Assembly (NCBI GenBank): GCA_958448515.1
Contig: CAUDEF010000008.1
Span: 1-64,000 of the forward strand
Direction: 5' to 3'
DNA from: an uncultured Phascolarctobacterium sp.
GTDB taxonomy: Bacteria > Bacillota > Negativicutes > Acidaminococcales > Acidaminococcaceae
DNA: 64,000 bases
In this document: positions 8,735 through 17,163 of the stretch, one piece after another
Layout: every line of letters begins with the position of its first letter
How positions within the stretch are numbered: position 1 is the stretch's first letter
Translations under genes and position numbers: made by a program
The notes under the pieces: model-generated
What the model was told of the DNA's origin: nothing
Database searches by the model: none
What the model saw: the letters and a program-made list of their open reading frames with translations, nothing else

Positions 8735-9786
8735 TGAATTGCAAAAAAGTTATGGCCGGTTTTATTACCGGCCTGCTTTTGTGTTGCTGTAATTTGGCTG
8801 TTGCAGGTGTCCCTTCGGATACGCCTAAAGATGTTAAGTATATTTTAGGATTCTATTATGGCAATGGTGAAAATATTTTAATTCGTGAAAATAATAGCAG
8901 ACTTGAGCTTTTATACAGGTATTCTCGAGCTGATAAATGTTTTGATAAGGCGAATATTTTTACTCTGGAAAAAAATCATTTTGATTCTTATGCTATGGTT
9001 GAAGCAGGCCCGATTAACAGTGCAGAAGTCAATGTTGACTTTGAAAGAGATGCTGATGGATATGGTATTACCTGCAAGATTGGTGGCCACAGATACAGCA
9101 GATATTATCTTGGAACAGGCGATGGCGAGAATGCTAAACTGTTCAGATTTCCTGTTAATGAAAAATGGGAAGAAATGAAAGTTCAGGCTGAAAGTTCATC
9201 TGTACCATCTTTGCTTATGCAGGGAAATCAGGCTGAGCTTGTTAATCTTACGGGACTTGCTGGCATAAAGATTGATTCCAGGTATGCCGGAACAAATAAT
9301 TGTTTTGGACAGCCGTTATATAGCAAAACCGATTTATATCTTGACAGCAAAGCAGCAGCTGCACTTCAGGCTGTAGCAGCAGATCTGGCAGCTTATGGAT
9401 TTGGAATACTGGTTTGGGATGCATATCGTCCATGGTCTGTAAGTAAAATGGCGCATCTGGCTTTGCCTGATAATAAAAAATATATGCTGGAAAATCCTGA
9501 TGAAAAGGGCAGCACTCATAATACAGGTTTAGCTGTGGACGTTTCTTTGTACGAGCTTGAAACAGGTAAGCCTTTAGCCATGATAAGTGATTTTGATGAA
9601 CCTTCAATGCGGCAGTATTCAAGTTATCCTGGCGGTACATCAAGACAGAGATATCTCAGAGATTTACTGAGAGAAACTATGGAAAAGCATGGTTTCAGCG
9701 GCATTGAAATGGAATGGTGGCATTTTGAATTTAAGGGCATCAAAGAGTATGCTCATTTAAATATTCCTTTAAAAGATTTAAAATAA
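8734..9786 (+). CDS. Exported VanX-like D-Ala-D-Ala dipeptidase (peptidase M15D)
   Basis: The C-terminal half of this 350-residue protein is a D-alanyl-D-alanine dipeptidase domain. The zinc motif STHNTGLAVD supplies His262 and Asp269; EWWHFEF supplies catalytic Glu327 and ligand His330; WDAYRPWS carries the conserved arginine. The N-terminus has a signal sequence with a CCC cluster that might serve as a lipobox, followed by a ~140-residue beta-rich extension. Export argues for recycling or trimming wall-derived D-Ala-D-Ala rather than for the cytoplasmic VanX resistance role. It lies in the same gene run as murB and a two-component system. Confidence 0.85.
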   Translation: MNCKKVMAGFITGLLLCCCNLAVAGVPSDTPKDVKYILGFYYGNGENILIRENNSRLELLYRYSRADKCFDKANIFTLEKNHFDSYAMVEAGPINSAEVNVDFERDADGYGITCKIGGHRYSRYYLGTGDGENAKLFRFPVNEKWEEMKVQAESSSVPSLLMQGNQAELVNLTGLAGIKIDSRYAGTNNCFGQPLYSKTDLYLDSKAAAALQAVAADLAAYGFGILVWDAYRPWSVSKMAHLALPDNKKYMLENPDEKGSTHNTGLAVDVSLYELETGKPLAMISDFDEPSMRQYSSYPGGTSRQRYLRDLLRETMEKHGFSGIEMEWWHFEFKGIKEYAHLNIPLKDLK

Positions 9787-9801
9787 TATGGGGTGAATAT
9801 A

Positions 9802-10143
9802 ATGAACGTTTATGATTGCGCAAATGATCTGGCAAGAGCTATGAAAGAAAGTCATGAGTTTAAAAAGCTGAAAGAAGCAAAAGCAGTTTTAGATAAAGAT
9901 GCTGATACTAAAAAACTTGTTGATGAATTTCTGCAATTAAGCCAGGAAGTAGAGATTGCTAAATATCAGGGTCAGGAACCTGATAAAGAAAAAACTGAAA
10001 AAATTCAGAAGTTATATGGCCTTCTGGCACTGAAAAGTGAAGCAATGGAATATCTTAATTCTTTTATGCGCTTCCAGATGATGATGGCAGATATAACCAA
10101 ATCTATTAATGATGTGGTTAAAGAAGTTATTGGTGAAAGATAA
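9802..10143 (+). CDS. YlbF/YmcA-family regulator
   Basis: This 113-residue, all-helical, charged protein of the YlbF/YmcA (RicF/RicA, Com_YlbF) family carries no enzyme motifs. In B. subtilis family members form a complex with YaaT that modulates RNase Y and affects competence, sporulation and biofilm; YheA-type paralogues also exist, so the exact subgroup is uncertain. RNase Y itself is encoded at 37674-39218. The ATG at 9802 with GGGGTGA upstream is preferred to an in-frame GTG at 9793. Its stop overlaps the start of murB by one base. Confidence 0.82.
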   Translation: MNVYDCANDLARAMKESHEFKKLKEAKAVLDKDADTKKLVDEFLQLSQEVEIAKYQGQEPDKEKTEKIQKLYGLLALKSEAMEYLNSFMRFQMMMADITKSINDVVKEVIGER

Positions 10144-11054
10144 TGGAACGCATTAAGCTGCAGGATATTTTTAGCGGCTGTACGGACAGAGCTTTGTTAA
10201 TTGATGAGCCGATGAGCCGTCATACATCTTTTAAAATTGGCGGACCTGCTGATTTAATGGCTATGCCAAAAAATGAAGATGAGCTGAGCTGTATTTTGAA
10301 AAAAGCTGCTCAGGAAGATGTACAGGTAACTTTGATTGGTAATGGCTCCAACCTTTTGGTGAGAGATAAAGGTATCAGAGGACTTGTTATTAAACTTGGC
10401 AATATGCTCAATGATATAAATGCTGAAGGAGAGGTTATTACCTTTGGCAGCGGGCTTTCGCTGGCCATGGCTTCCAAAAAGGCTGCTGAGCTTTCATTAT
10501 CCGGTATGGAATTTGCAGTTGGTATTCCAGGAAGTATTGGCGGCGCCGTTTATATGAATGCAGGTGCTTATGACGGAGAAATGTCCAATGTTGTGCAATC
10601 TGTCAGAGTCATGGACAGGGAAGGCAATGTAAAAATAATTTCTGCCGAGGATTTGTGTTTTGGCTACAGGGAAACTGCGCTGCAGGGAAGTGATTTGATA
10701 GTTACAGCGGTAACTGTTAAATTAAAAGCTGGTGATAAGAATGAAATTATGGCTAAAATGGATGATTTCAGCCACAGGCGCATCAGCAAGCAGCCTTTGG
10801 AGCTTCCCAGTGCCGGTAGTATGTTTAAGCGCCCTCCGGGATATTTTGCCGGTACTTTGATTGATCAGACTGGATTAAAGGGCTATACTGTAGGTGGAGC
10901 TCAGATTTCTGAAAAGCATGCCGGTTTTGTTGTTAATATTGGTAATGCAACTGCTGCAGATGTTTTACAGCTGATTGATGATGTACAGAAAAAGGTATAT
11001 AATGCACATGGTGTGATGTTATATCCGGAAGTGCTTATTATTGGAGAAGAATAG
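10143..11054 (+). CDS. murB: UDP-N-acetylenolpyruvoylglucosamine reductase MurB
   Basis: MurB reduces UDP-GlcNAc-enolpyruvate to UDP-MurNAc with NADPH and FAD, the second committed step of peptidoglycan synthesis, in the cytoplasm. At 303 residues it has the length of the Gram-positive type IIb form. FAD-binding motifs GNGSNLLVRDKG and GIPGSIGGAVYMNAGAYDGE are intact; SAGSMFKRPPG holds the catalytic serine and PEVLIIGE the C-terminal glutamate. It ends the run begun by the response regulator, and a terminator follows. Confidence 0.95.
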   Translation: MERIKLQDIFSGCTDRALLIDEPMSRHTSFKIGGPADLMAMPKNEDELSCILKKAAQEDVQVTLIGNGSNLLVRDKGIRGLVIKLGNMLNDINAEGEVITFGSGLSLAMASKKAAELSLSGMEFAVGIPGSIGGAVYMNAGAYDGEMSNVVQSVRVMDREGNVKIISAEDLCFGYRETALQGSDLIVTAVTVKLKAGDKNEIMAKMDDFSHRRISKQPLELPSAGSMFKRPPGYFAGTLIDQTGLKGYTVGGAQISEKHAGFVVNIGNATAADVLQLIDDVQKKVYNAHGVMLYPEVLIIGEE

Positions 11055-11062
11055 GTTTTGAT

Positions 11063-11107
11063 TAAACCCAGTTATTAGACTAGTCTAGTAAATTGGGTTT
11101 ATTTTTA
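11063..11107 (+). terminator. Terminator after murB
   Basis: AAACCCA pairs with TGGGTTT around an inner stem AGACTAGTCT, and a T-rich tail follows. Confidence 0.75.
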
Positions 11108-11185
11108 TGGTGCTGACTGAGCTTATTTGACTGTTTAGTCAGAATGGATTAAAATATACTATATAAAAATTGTTTGAGGTGCATG

Positions 11186-11578
11186 ATGGATAGACAGTTA
11201 ATGACTGAGCAGGAAATACATTTATTTGGATTGCAGGTGGTAATTCAATATCTGGAAGGCAAAGGCTATGAAATTGAATTTGCCCAGCCGGATAAAAAAA
11301 GTATTCCTCATATTATTGCCAAGAGCGATGAACAGTTGACTTTTATTCTTGTGGCAACTGATATTTATCCGGCAAAAGGATGCATCAGTGACGAAGATAA
11401 AGCTGCAATGCTTGAACATGCTAAAAACTTTGATGCTCAATCTGCATGTGCTTATCTTGGCCTTGCTAATGCAGAAGGGGTAGAAAAAGGCGATAAGGAA
11501 TTGACAGGCAAAGCCTATAAAGATGCCAGATTTGTAACTGATTTTGGCGGCCTGGAATATATATGTTTTGAAGACTGA
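11186..11578 (+). CDS. Conserved-looking protein of unknown function
   Basis: This is a 130-residue soluble, mixed alpha/beta protein with no motif I recognise. The pattern of a helix (GLQVVIQYLEGKGYEIEFA), a strand with PHIIAKSDEQLTFILVATD and a later helix is reminiscent of restriction-endonuclease-like folds such as the UPF0102/YraN group, but the catalytic residues are not clear, so this is only a hint. Start choice is unsure: GAGGTG at 11176-11181 sits close to ATGs at 11183 and 11186, and another ATG lies at 11201. The next gene starts 11 bases downstream. Confidence 0.7.
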   Translation: MDRQLMTEQEIHLFGLQVVIQYLEGKGYEIEFAQPDKKSIPHIIAKSDEQLTFILVATDIYPAKGCISDEDKAAMLEHAKNFDAQSACAYLGLANAEGVEKGDKELTGKAYKDARFVTDFGGLEYICFED

Positions 11579-11588
11579 GGTGTAAAAT

Positions 11589-12398
11589 TTGGATTTATTA
11601 AAAGTTGATCACGAAAAGTGCATAAAGTGCGGAATTTGTGTAGAGTGCTGCCCATCATGCATTCTTACTTTGGGAGAAAATGGTCCGGAATGTCATTTTG
11701 ACAGAGGCTGCATGAGCTGTGGCCATTGTGTTGCCATCTGCCCTGTTGGAGCTTTGGATAATAAGTATACTCCGCAAGAACTGCAGAGACCAGTAACTCA
11801 GCCGGTACTTGATGCAGATACTGCCTATGAGTTTTTGCGTATGCGCAGAAGCGTGCGTAATTTTAAGGATGCTGTTCCTACCGAAGAAGAAATAGAACGT
11901 TTGCTTAATATTTGCCGTTATGCTCCTACAGCAGGAAACTCTCAGGGTATGTATTATATTGTTATCCGTGACAGGGAGAAAATTAATGCTATTGCTGATG
12001 CTGTTGCTGACTGGATGGAAGAAGAAGTTGCGGCAGGTACAGAAAATAAGCGTTATTTTATGACCGTGCTTAGAGCATACAGAGACAGAGGACAGGATAT
12101 TATTGCCCGCAAGGCGCCTGTATTGGTTTTTGCTCTTGCAAGAAGATTAAATGTGACAGGCGTAAGTAATGCTGAGCAGTCCTGGGCTTATGCAGAACTG
12201 TTTGCTCCTACAATAGGTCTTGGTACTACTATTGCCGGTTTTATCCAATCCTGCGGTATTGCCGGATATCAGCCGTTGCTGGATTTACTTGATATTCCGC
12301 CCAAGCATAAAGTAGTTGGTACTCTGATGTTAGGTTATCCTAAATATAAATTCAGAAGAATGCCTGAACGTCAGCATCTGAAAGTTGAGTTCAGATAA
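11589..12398 (+). CDS. Nitroreductase-family protein with N-terminal 2[4Fe-4S] ferredoxin domain
   Basis: Residues 1-60 form a bacterial ferredoxin with two clusters: CIKCGICVECCP and CMSCGHCVAICPVGAL. Residues from about 80 form an FMN-binding nitroreductase domain with the typical RRSVRNFKD opening, APTAGNSQGMYYIVI and a C-terminal GYPKYKFRRMP. The fusion implies electrons flow from a low-potential donor through the clusters to FMN; the acceptor is unknown. Such fusions are common in strict anaerobes. The start is TTG, with GAGGTG six bases upstream. The next gene begins 12 bases after the stop. Confidence 0.88.
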   Translation: MDLLKVDHEKCIKCGICVECCPSCILTLGENGPECHFDRGCMSCGHCVAICPVGALDNKYTPQELQRPVTQPVLDADTAYEFLRMRRSVRNFKDAVPTEEEIERLLNICRYAPTAGNSQGMYYIVIRDREKINAIADAVADWMEEEVAAGTENKRYFMTVLRAYRDRGQDIIARKAPVLVFALARRLNVTGVSNAEQSWAYAELFAPTIGLGTTIAGFIQSCGIAGYQPLLDLLDIPPKHKVVGTLMLGYPKYKFRRMPERQHLKVEFR

Positions 12399-12410
12399 TT
12401 TCAGGCTGCG

Positions 12411-13181
12411 ATGTTTTATATTGCTAAGATTGTATCGGCATTTTTATTACCGCCGGGGATTTTTATTTTAGCCCTTCTATTAATAACTGTTTACGCTTTT
12501 TACAGGAAGCTGCCCTGTAGGAAATATCTCGCCTGCTTGACATTATGTATGTATCTTCTGGCAGCGGGATTTTTTTCCAGAATGCTGCTGCTTCCTCTGG
12601 AAAATGTTTATTTGCCCGTAAATAGGCAGGCACAGGCTATTGTAATTTTAGGCGGCGGTGCTGTTGTAAGAGATAATTTTCTCCATCCCGAGGGATTTGT
12701 TTCTCCTCACGCAGCAGGGCGTCTTTTGACTGGTGCTGAGCTTTATCACAGGCAGCATGTGCCGGTTTTGGTAAGTGGAGGTGTAGCCATTCCGGGAACA
12801 GGCAATGAGGGTATTATCAGCAAGGGGATTTTACTTAATTTGGGGATAAATAAGGAAGACCTTATTATTGAAAGTAAAGCCCGCAATACCAAGGAGAATG
12901 CTGATAATATTATGAGTTTGCTGGATGAGAATAATATCAGCAGTATTTATCTTGTAACATCGGCCTTTCACATGCCCAGAAGCATGCTGGAGTTTCAGCG
13001 TGCCAAAGGAGAAAGAAAGTTGGATATTATACCTTATTCCTGCGATTATCAGACTAATGCTGATTATGAGTACAGTATTTTTAGTTTTTTGCCTCAGCAA
13101 AGTGCTTTTGATAACAGTGTCCTGGCGTTGCATGAGTATTTAGGAATTGCGTTTTATAAAATAAAAGAGCAGCTGTCTTAA
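12411..13181 (+). CDS. YdcF/ElyC-like membrane protein (DUF218)
   Basis: This 256-residue protein has two N-terminal hydrophobic helices (about residues 5-28 and 38-58) and a DUF218 domain. The signature AIVILGGG near residue 77, SGG, ESKARNTKENA and VTSAFHMPRS are visible. E. coli ElyC and SanA belong to this family and affect envelope integrity or undecaprenyl-lipid use, so an envelope role is likely; the reaction is unknown. It closes a three-gene unit and shares a bidirectional terminator with rqcH. Confidence 0.85.
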   Translation: MFYIAKIVSAFLLPPGIFILALLLITVYAFYRKLPCRKYLACLTLCMYLLAAGFFSRMLLLPLENVYLPVNRQAQAIVILGGGAVVRDNFLHPEGFVSPHAAGRLLTGAELYHRQHVPVLVSGGVAIPGTGNEGIISKGILLNLGINKEDLIIESKARNTKENADNIMSLLDENNISSIYLVTSAFHMPRSMLEFQRAKGERKLDIIPYSCDYQTNADYEYSIFSFLPQQSAFDNSVLALHEYLGIAFYKIKEQLS

Positions 13182-13203
13182 TTTAGACAGCTGCTCTTTT
13201 TAC
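13164..13203. terminator. Bidirectional terminator between ydcF-like gene and rqcH
   Basis: The 16-base perfect stem AAAAGAGCAGCTGTCT / AGACAGCTGCTCTTTT has A and T tracts on both flanks. The genes converge here. Confidence 0.92.
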
Positions 13204-14933
13204 TGTAAAAGCAGTTTTTCTATGACTGCGGTTTCAGGGGTGGTATAGTAAGTTTTTTGATTAGTAAAAATTACAAATCCGGGTTTACTGCCGCTTGGTT
13301 TTTTTACATACTTGCGCAGGGTACAGTCAACAGGGACTTTACTGCTGTTACGTCCCTTGCTGAAATATGCTGCCAGCTGAACTGCAGTGAGTAAATCTTT
13401 TTCATCAGGTTCCGGCAGTGTTGTTTTTAAAATAACATGAGAGCCTGGAATATCTTTGGTATGCAGCCAATAATCTTTTGGCTGTCCAACAGAGAAGGTA
13501 ACATAATCATTCTGACGATTATTTTTGCCTATGTAAATATCTGTATTTTCGTTGAGTCTGATATGCAGAGGCTGGGATTTTGCAGAAGTAAACTTAGCCT
13601 TCTTTTTATTTTCTTTAACTAATCCTACAGCTGTAAGTTCCTGTAAAATTTCTTCAATTTCGCTTTTGGAGTTTGCTGTAACAAGAGAAATTTCCAGTGT
13701 TTCCAGATACTGCAGCAATTCTTTTGTAGCATTAATCTGTGTACAGATTTCAGTTTGCGCCCGTTTATATTTATTGTAACGTTTATAATAAGCCTGAGCA
13801 TTTTCTACGGGAGTAAGCTGTGGCGAAAGCGGAATTGTAAGCAGATTTCCGTCATAAATATTATATAACTCAGCTGAATCTGCGCCTTTTTGCAGCTGGT
13901 AGATATTAGCCATCAAAGTATCTGCCAGAATTTTTTGTGTTTCTGCGTCATTAGCAGTCTGCAGATCGTTTTCCAGCAGCTGTAATTTTTTTGTTTGCTT
14001 ACTGATTTCTGAAGTAACTATTTTGTGTAATTGTTCATGCTGCGGCAGCTGCAGAGGTTTTAAGGCTGCTGCAAAATTTATGGCAGCATTTATATCAGCA
14101 AATTCTTTGACCGATACGATTTCGCTTATGTGATGGGGCGGAAGCAGCAGAATATTTTTCAGCTGATTGGTTTTACCGATAACAGCGTAGACTGTTCTGT
14201 TTTGTTGATTTTTATTCTGCAAATTGGCAAGCACTTTTTCAAGATCTGCTTTTTGTTTGGGCTGCAAAGCTATTTGCCCAGGCAGAATATCGGCTGCCAG
14301 GAGGATTTCTTCGGCAGTGGCTTTACCTATACCTACTGTTGCGGTAATCAGTGCCTGCAGGATATTTGCCGATGGCAACTGAGTTACTTTATGTATAATT
14401 TCTTCAGGTGCTGCAGTTAAAATATCAAGGCCATTTTGAGGCGGGGGAGCTATATATTCTTTGCCTGGCTGAATAGTTCTGTATGAGTTTTGGGCAGCAT
14501 TTATATGTTTAAGGCTGTCAATGATATTGCTATCCTGCACGAGAATGATGTTGTTATTTTTGCCGGTAAGTTCAAAAATAAGTTTTTTGGTGACAATCTT
14601 GCTGCTGGAACCAAGAATATCGATTTCAAAAGTTATAATGCGGTCTGTACCAGTCTGAGTAATTTTAGTGATACGTCCTTCTTCCAGATGCTTGCGCAAA
14701 AGCATGCAGAATGCCGGCGGAACATCCGGATTTTCCGGAAGTTTATCAGGAAGATAAATAACAGGGCCAAAGCCTGACATATCTATAAGTACAGAGCATG
14801 TATCCTGTCTGCGTTTAAGCTGCAGCAATAAAGAATGAGGAGTAGGCATAAAAACTTTGTAAATTTTACTGCCGGAAATTTCCTGCTGCAGATATTTTGT
14901 TAATGCCGAAAGCGTAATTCCTTCTAAGTTCAT
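13200..14933 (-). CDS. rqcH: Ribosome quality control protein RqcH (NFACT/Rqc2 family)
   Basis: RqcH binds stalled 50S subunits carrying peptidyl-tRNA and recruits tRNA-Ala to add C-terminal alanine tails that mark the peptide for degradation. At 577 residues it has family length: NFACT-N (1-~200), a helix-hairpin-helix and long coiled coil (~280-430), then NFACT-R near the C-terminus with WLHTKDIPGSHVIL. The dipeptide Asp97-Arg98 (TGTDRII), essential in B. subtilis RqcH, is at the same residue numbers. Older annotations call this a fibronectin-binding protein. On the minus strand, AAGGAGA lies eight bases before the ATG. It is monocistronic and convergent with the preceding unit. Confidence 0.92.
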   Translation of the reverse strand: MNLEGITLSALTKYLQQEISGSKIYKVFMPTPHSLLLQLKRRQDTCSVLIDMSGFGPVIYLPDKLPENPDVPPAFCMLLRKHLEEGRITKITQTGTDRIITFEIDILGSSSKIVTKKLIFELTGKNNNIILVQDSNIIDSLKHINAAQNSYRTIQPGKEYIAPPPQNGLDILTAAPEEIIHKVTQLPSANILQALITATVGIGKATAEEILLAADILPGQIALQPKQKADLEKVLANLQNKNQQNRTVYAVIGKTNQLKNILLLPPHHISEIVSVKEFADINAAINFAAALKPLQLPQHEQLHKIVTSEISKQTKKLQLLENDLQTANDAETQKILADTLMANIYQLQKGADSAELYNIYDGNLLTIPLSPQLTPVENAQAYYKRYNKYKRAQTEICTQINATKELLQYLETLEISLVTANSKSEIEEILQELTAVGLVKENKKKAKFTSAKSQPLHIRLNENTDIYIGKNNRQNDYVTFSVGQPKDYWLHTKDIPGSHVILKTTLPEPDEKDLLTAVQLAAYFSKGRNSSKVPVDCTLRKYVKKPSGSKPGFVIFTNQKTYYTTPETAVIEKLLLQ

Positions 14934-15012
14934 GGATTGGGTCTCCTTAAATATAATCTATAGATATTATAACAAAGTTGATGCTGTTTGCTACAGGATA
15001 TTTTAGAAGAAG

Positions 15013-15043
15013 TTGGGCAAAAATGTAAAACTTGTGGTATAAT
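15013..15043 (+). promoter_or_regulatory. Promoter for the yicC-coaBC operon
   Basis: An extended -10 TGGTATAAT lies at 15035-15043, with a possible -35 TTGGGC at 15013-15018, 19 bases away. It precedes yicC by about 75 bases. Confidence 0.6.
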
Positions 15044-15116
15044 AAAGTTTCAGGATAAGTATTTAAGATATAGTGTACTTATAATTTGAAGGAGATACTC
15101 ATTGAGGAGGGATTCT

Positions 15117-16016
15117 GTGCTTAAGAGCATGACCGGTTTTGGCCGTGGAGAGTACGAGGATGACAGCTTTTCCATAACTGTGGAAATGAAAACAGTTAAT
15201 CATCGCTATAACGAAGTTGCGATAAGATTACCAAGATTTTTAAACCCTATTGAAGATAAAATCAGAAAAACTATTTTAAAGACTATCAGCCGCGGACGTA
15301 TTGATGTTTTCATTAATGCCGATTATACTACAAGTGAGAGCTGTACTTTAAAAGTTGATAAAAACCTGGCTGTTGCTTATCATAATGCATTAAAGGAAAT
15401 CGGCGGTGCTATTGGCGCTGATGAAGCTGCTGTTAACACTTCTGCTGAGATAATGTATCTGGCGCGCTGTCAGGATGTTATAAATGTTAAAGAAGGTTTC
15501 TTTGATGTAGAGAGTGTATGGCCCAAAGTAGAAAAGGCTTTGCAGGCAGCTTTGGCAAATCTTGTTGCCATGCGTGCTACAGAAGGAAGCAATATTTACG
15601 GAGATTTTGTGTACCGTGCAGATCTTATTGCTGAGAAGCTGGCTCTTATTGAGGAACGTTCTCCAAAAGTTGTAGAAGAATATCAGGTTAAGCTTACTGA
15701 AAGACTTAATAATCTTTTAGCCGATAATAATGTTGCTGTAGAACCGGAAAGACTTTTACAGGAGGTTGCAATTCTTGCTGACCGTACCAGCATTACAGAA
15801 GAGATTGTACGTCTGAAAAGCCACATCAAGCAGTTTAAGCAGATTATTTCTTCTGAACAGCCTGTTGGCCGCAAGCTGGATTTTTTAATTCAGGAGTTTA
15901 ACAGAGAAGCTAATACTATTGCTTCCAAGGCTAATGATTATACCCTTGCACAGATTGTAGTTGAAATAAAAGCTGAAATTGAAAAAATAAGAGAACAAAT
16001 TCAGAACATTGAATAG
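15117..16016 (+). CDS. YicC/YloC-family endoribonuclease
   Basis: This protein of about 299 residues starts with the family hallmark MLKSMTGFGRGEY and ends with the conserved DUF1732 region (ELLQEVAILADRTSITEE ... FLIQEFNREANTIASKA). YicC proteins are hexameric endoribonucleases; E. coli YicC promotes decay of the small RNA RyhB. The GTG start at 15117 lies six bases after GGAGG and gives the canonical N-terminus. A TTG at 15102 also has a good ribosome site (AAGGAGA), so a 304-residue form is possible. It leads the common Firmicute cluster yicC-remA-gmk-rpoZ-coaBC. Confidence 0.9.
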   Translation: MLKSMTGFGRGEYEDDSFSITVEMKTVNHRYNEVAIRLPRFLNPIEDKIRKTILKTISRGRIDVFINADYTTSESCTLKVDKNLAVAYHNALKEIGGAIGADEAAVNTSAEIMYLARCQDVINVKEGFFDVESVWPKVEKALQAALANLVAMRATEGSNIYGDFVYRADLIAEKLALIEERSPKVVEEYQVKLTERLNNLLADNNVAVEPERLLQEVAILADRTSITEEIVRLKSHIKQFKQIISSEQPVGRKLDFLIQEFNREANTIASKANDYTLAQIVVEIKAEIEKIREQIQNIE

Positions 16017-16028
16017 CAGGAGGATTAT

Positions 16029-16289
16029 ATGGACATAAAGCTTATAAATATTGGCTTCGGCAACATTGTTGCTGCTAATCGCATCATTTCCATTATCAGT
16101 CCGGAATCAGCGCCGATTAAGCGTATTATTCAGGAAGCACGTGATAAAGGTATGCTGATAGATGCTACATACGGCAGACGTACACGTGCTGTGGTTGTAA
16201 CTGACAGCGGACATATTATTCTTTCTGCTGTTCAGCCTGAAACTGTGGCAAATCGTTTAATTCAGACTGATGATGAAGATGAAGAGTAA
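16029..16289 (+). CDS. remA: RemA-family DNA-binding regulator (DUF370)
   Basis: This 86-residue protein of the RemA/YlzA family has the conserved core SPESAPIKR, DATYGRRTRAVVVTDSGH and SAVQPETVANR. In B. subtilis RemA forms rings that wrap DNA and activate matrix and osmoprotection operons. The position between yicC and gmk is conserved across many Firmicutes that make no biofilm, so its targets here are unknown. AGGAGG lies upstream of the ATG. Confidence 0.9.
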   Translation: MDIKLINIGFGNIVAANRIISIISPESAPIKRIIQEARDKGMLIDATYGRRTRAVVVTDSGHIILSAVQPETVANRLIQTDDEDEE

Positions 16290-16301
16290 CAAGGAGGCAC
16301 T

Positions 16302-16931
16302 ATGAAAGAAAATATTACTCCGCAGGGTGTGCTTTTAGTTGTATCAGGCCCTTCCGGTGCAGGAAAAGGTACTATCTGTCAGATGCTGCGTGATCAGCTT
16401 CCCGAACTTGGTTATTCTGTTTCTGTAACTACACGTCAGCCGAGAACAGGTGAAATTGATGGTGTGAATTATTTTTTCAAAACTGTTGAAGAGGTAAAAG
16501 AAATGATTGCTCAGGATCAGCTGCTGGAATATGCTGAGGTGTATGGCAATTATTACGGAACTCCTCGTGATTATGTTATGGACTTATTAAACTCAGGCAA
16601 GGACGTACTTCTGGAAATTGACATTCAGGGAGCGCTGCAGATTAAGAAACGTTTTCCGGACGGAGTATTTGTATTTATCGTTCCGCCGTCTCTTGACGAG
16701 TTGTCTGCAAGAATTTATAAACGTGGTACTGACAGCGAGGAAGTTATCCAGCGCAGAATGGCTTCTGCAGCAAGTGAACTTACTTACGCTGCCGAATATG
16801 ATTATATTGTTGTCAACGATATTGCTGAAAAAGCTGCCGGCAAAATTTTAACCATAATGGATGCTGAGCGTTATCGTGTGGCAAGAACATATTTTATTGT
16901 TGATGAAATATGCAAACATAAAAATTGCTAA
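16302..16931 (+). CDS. gmk: Guanylate kinase
   Basis: Gmk phosphorylates GMP to GDP with ATP in the cytoplasm. It shows the P-loop SGPSGAGKGT near residue 16, TTRQPRTGEIDGVNYFF of the GMP-binding region, and LEIDIQGALQIKKRFP. At 209 residues it is of usual length. The ATG has AAGGAGG upstream. It is separated from remA by 12 bases and from rpoZ by 15. Confidence 0.96.
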   Translation: MKENITPQGVLLVVSGPSGAGKGTICQMLRDQLPELGYSVSVTTRQPRTGEIDGVNYFFKTVEEVKEMIAQDQLLEYAEVYGNYYGTPRDYVMDLLNSGKDVLLEIDIQGALQIKKRFPDGVFVFIVPPSLDELSARIYKRGTDSEEVIQRRMASAASELTYAAEYDYIVVNDIAEKAAGKILTIMDAERYRVARTYFIVDEICKHKNC

Positions 16932-16946
16932 AGGAGTGTGTTAGAT

Positions 16947-17141
16947 ATGTCTATGGTTGATCCTTCTATCGATTATTTGGCTGAAAAAGTTGACAGCAAA
17001 TATACTTTAGTTATTCTGGCTGCAAAACGTGCGCGTGAACTTACTGTTCCCGGCGTTAATTCTTCTGAAAAAGAAGTAAGCACAGCTTTAAAAGAAATTG
17101 GTAAAGATGCTATTACTTTTGAACGTACAAAGAATGTTTAA
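16947..17141 (+). CDS. rpoZ: RNA polymerase omega subunit
   Basis: This 64-residue omega subunit helps assemble RNA polymerase by binding beta-prime. The conserved run DSKYTLVILAAKRAREL is present, followed by a second helix with EVSTALKEIGK. The ATG at 16947 is chosen because AAGGAG lies about ten bases upstream; a GTG at 16938 would sit on the ribosome site. Genes before and after it (gmk, coaBC) are its usual neighbours. Confidence 0.93.
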   Translation: MSMVDPSIDYLAEKVDSKYTLVILAAKRARELTVPGVNSSEKEVSTALKEIGKDAITFERTKNV

Positions 17142-17163
17142 GATTTAGTAGGAGGAAACAATT

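Noticed and set aside
8734..9786. Vancomycin resistance cluster
   Set aside because: The VanX-like protein is exported and there is no VanH or VanA-type ligase. The nearby two-component pair is a generic OmpR/HAMP type, so this is not a van operon.
13200..14933. Fibronectin-binding adhesin
   Set aside because: Old database names call this family fibronectin-binding, but there is no signal peptide or wall anchor, and the Asp97-Arg98 pair and NFACT domains fit the cytoplasmic ribosome rescue factor RqcH.
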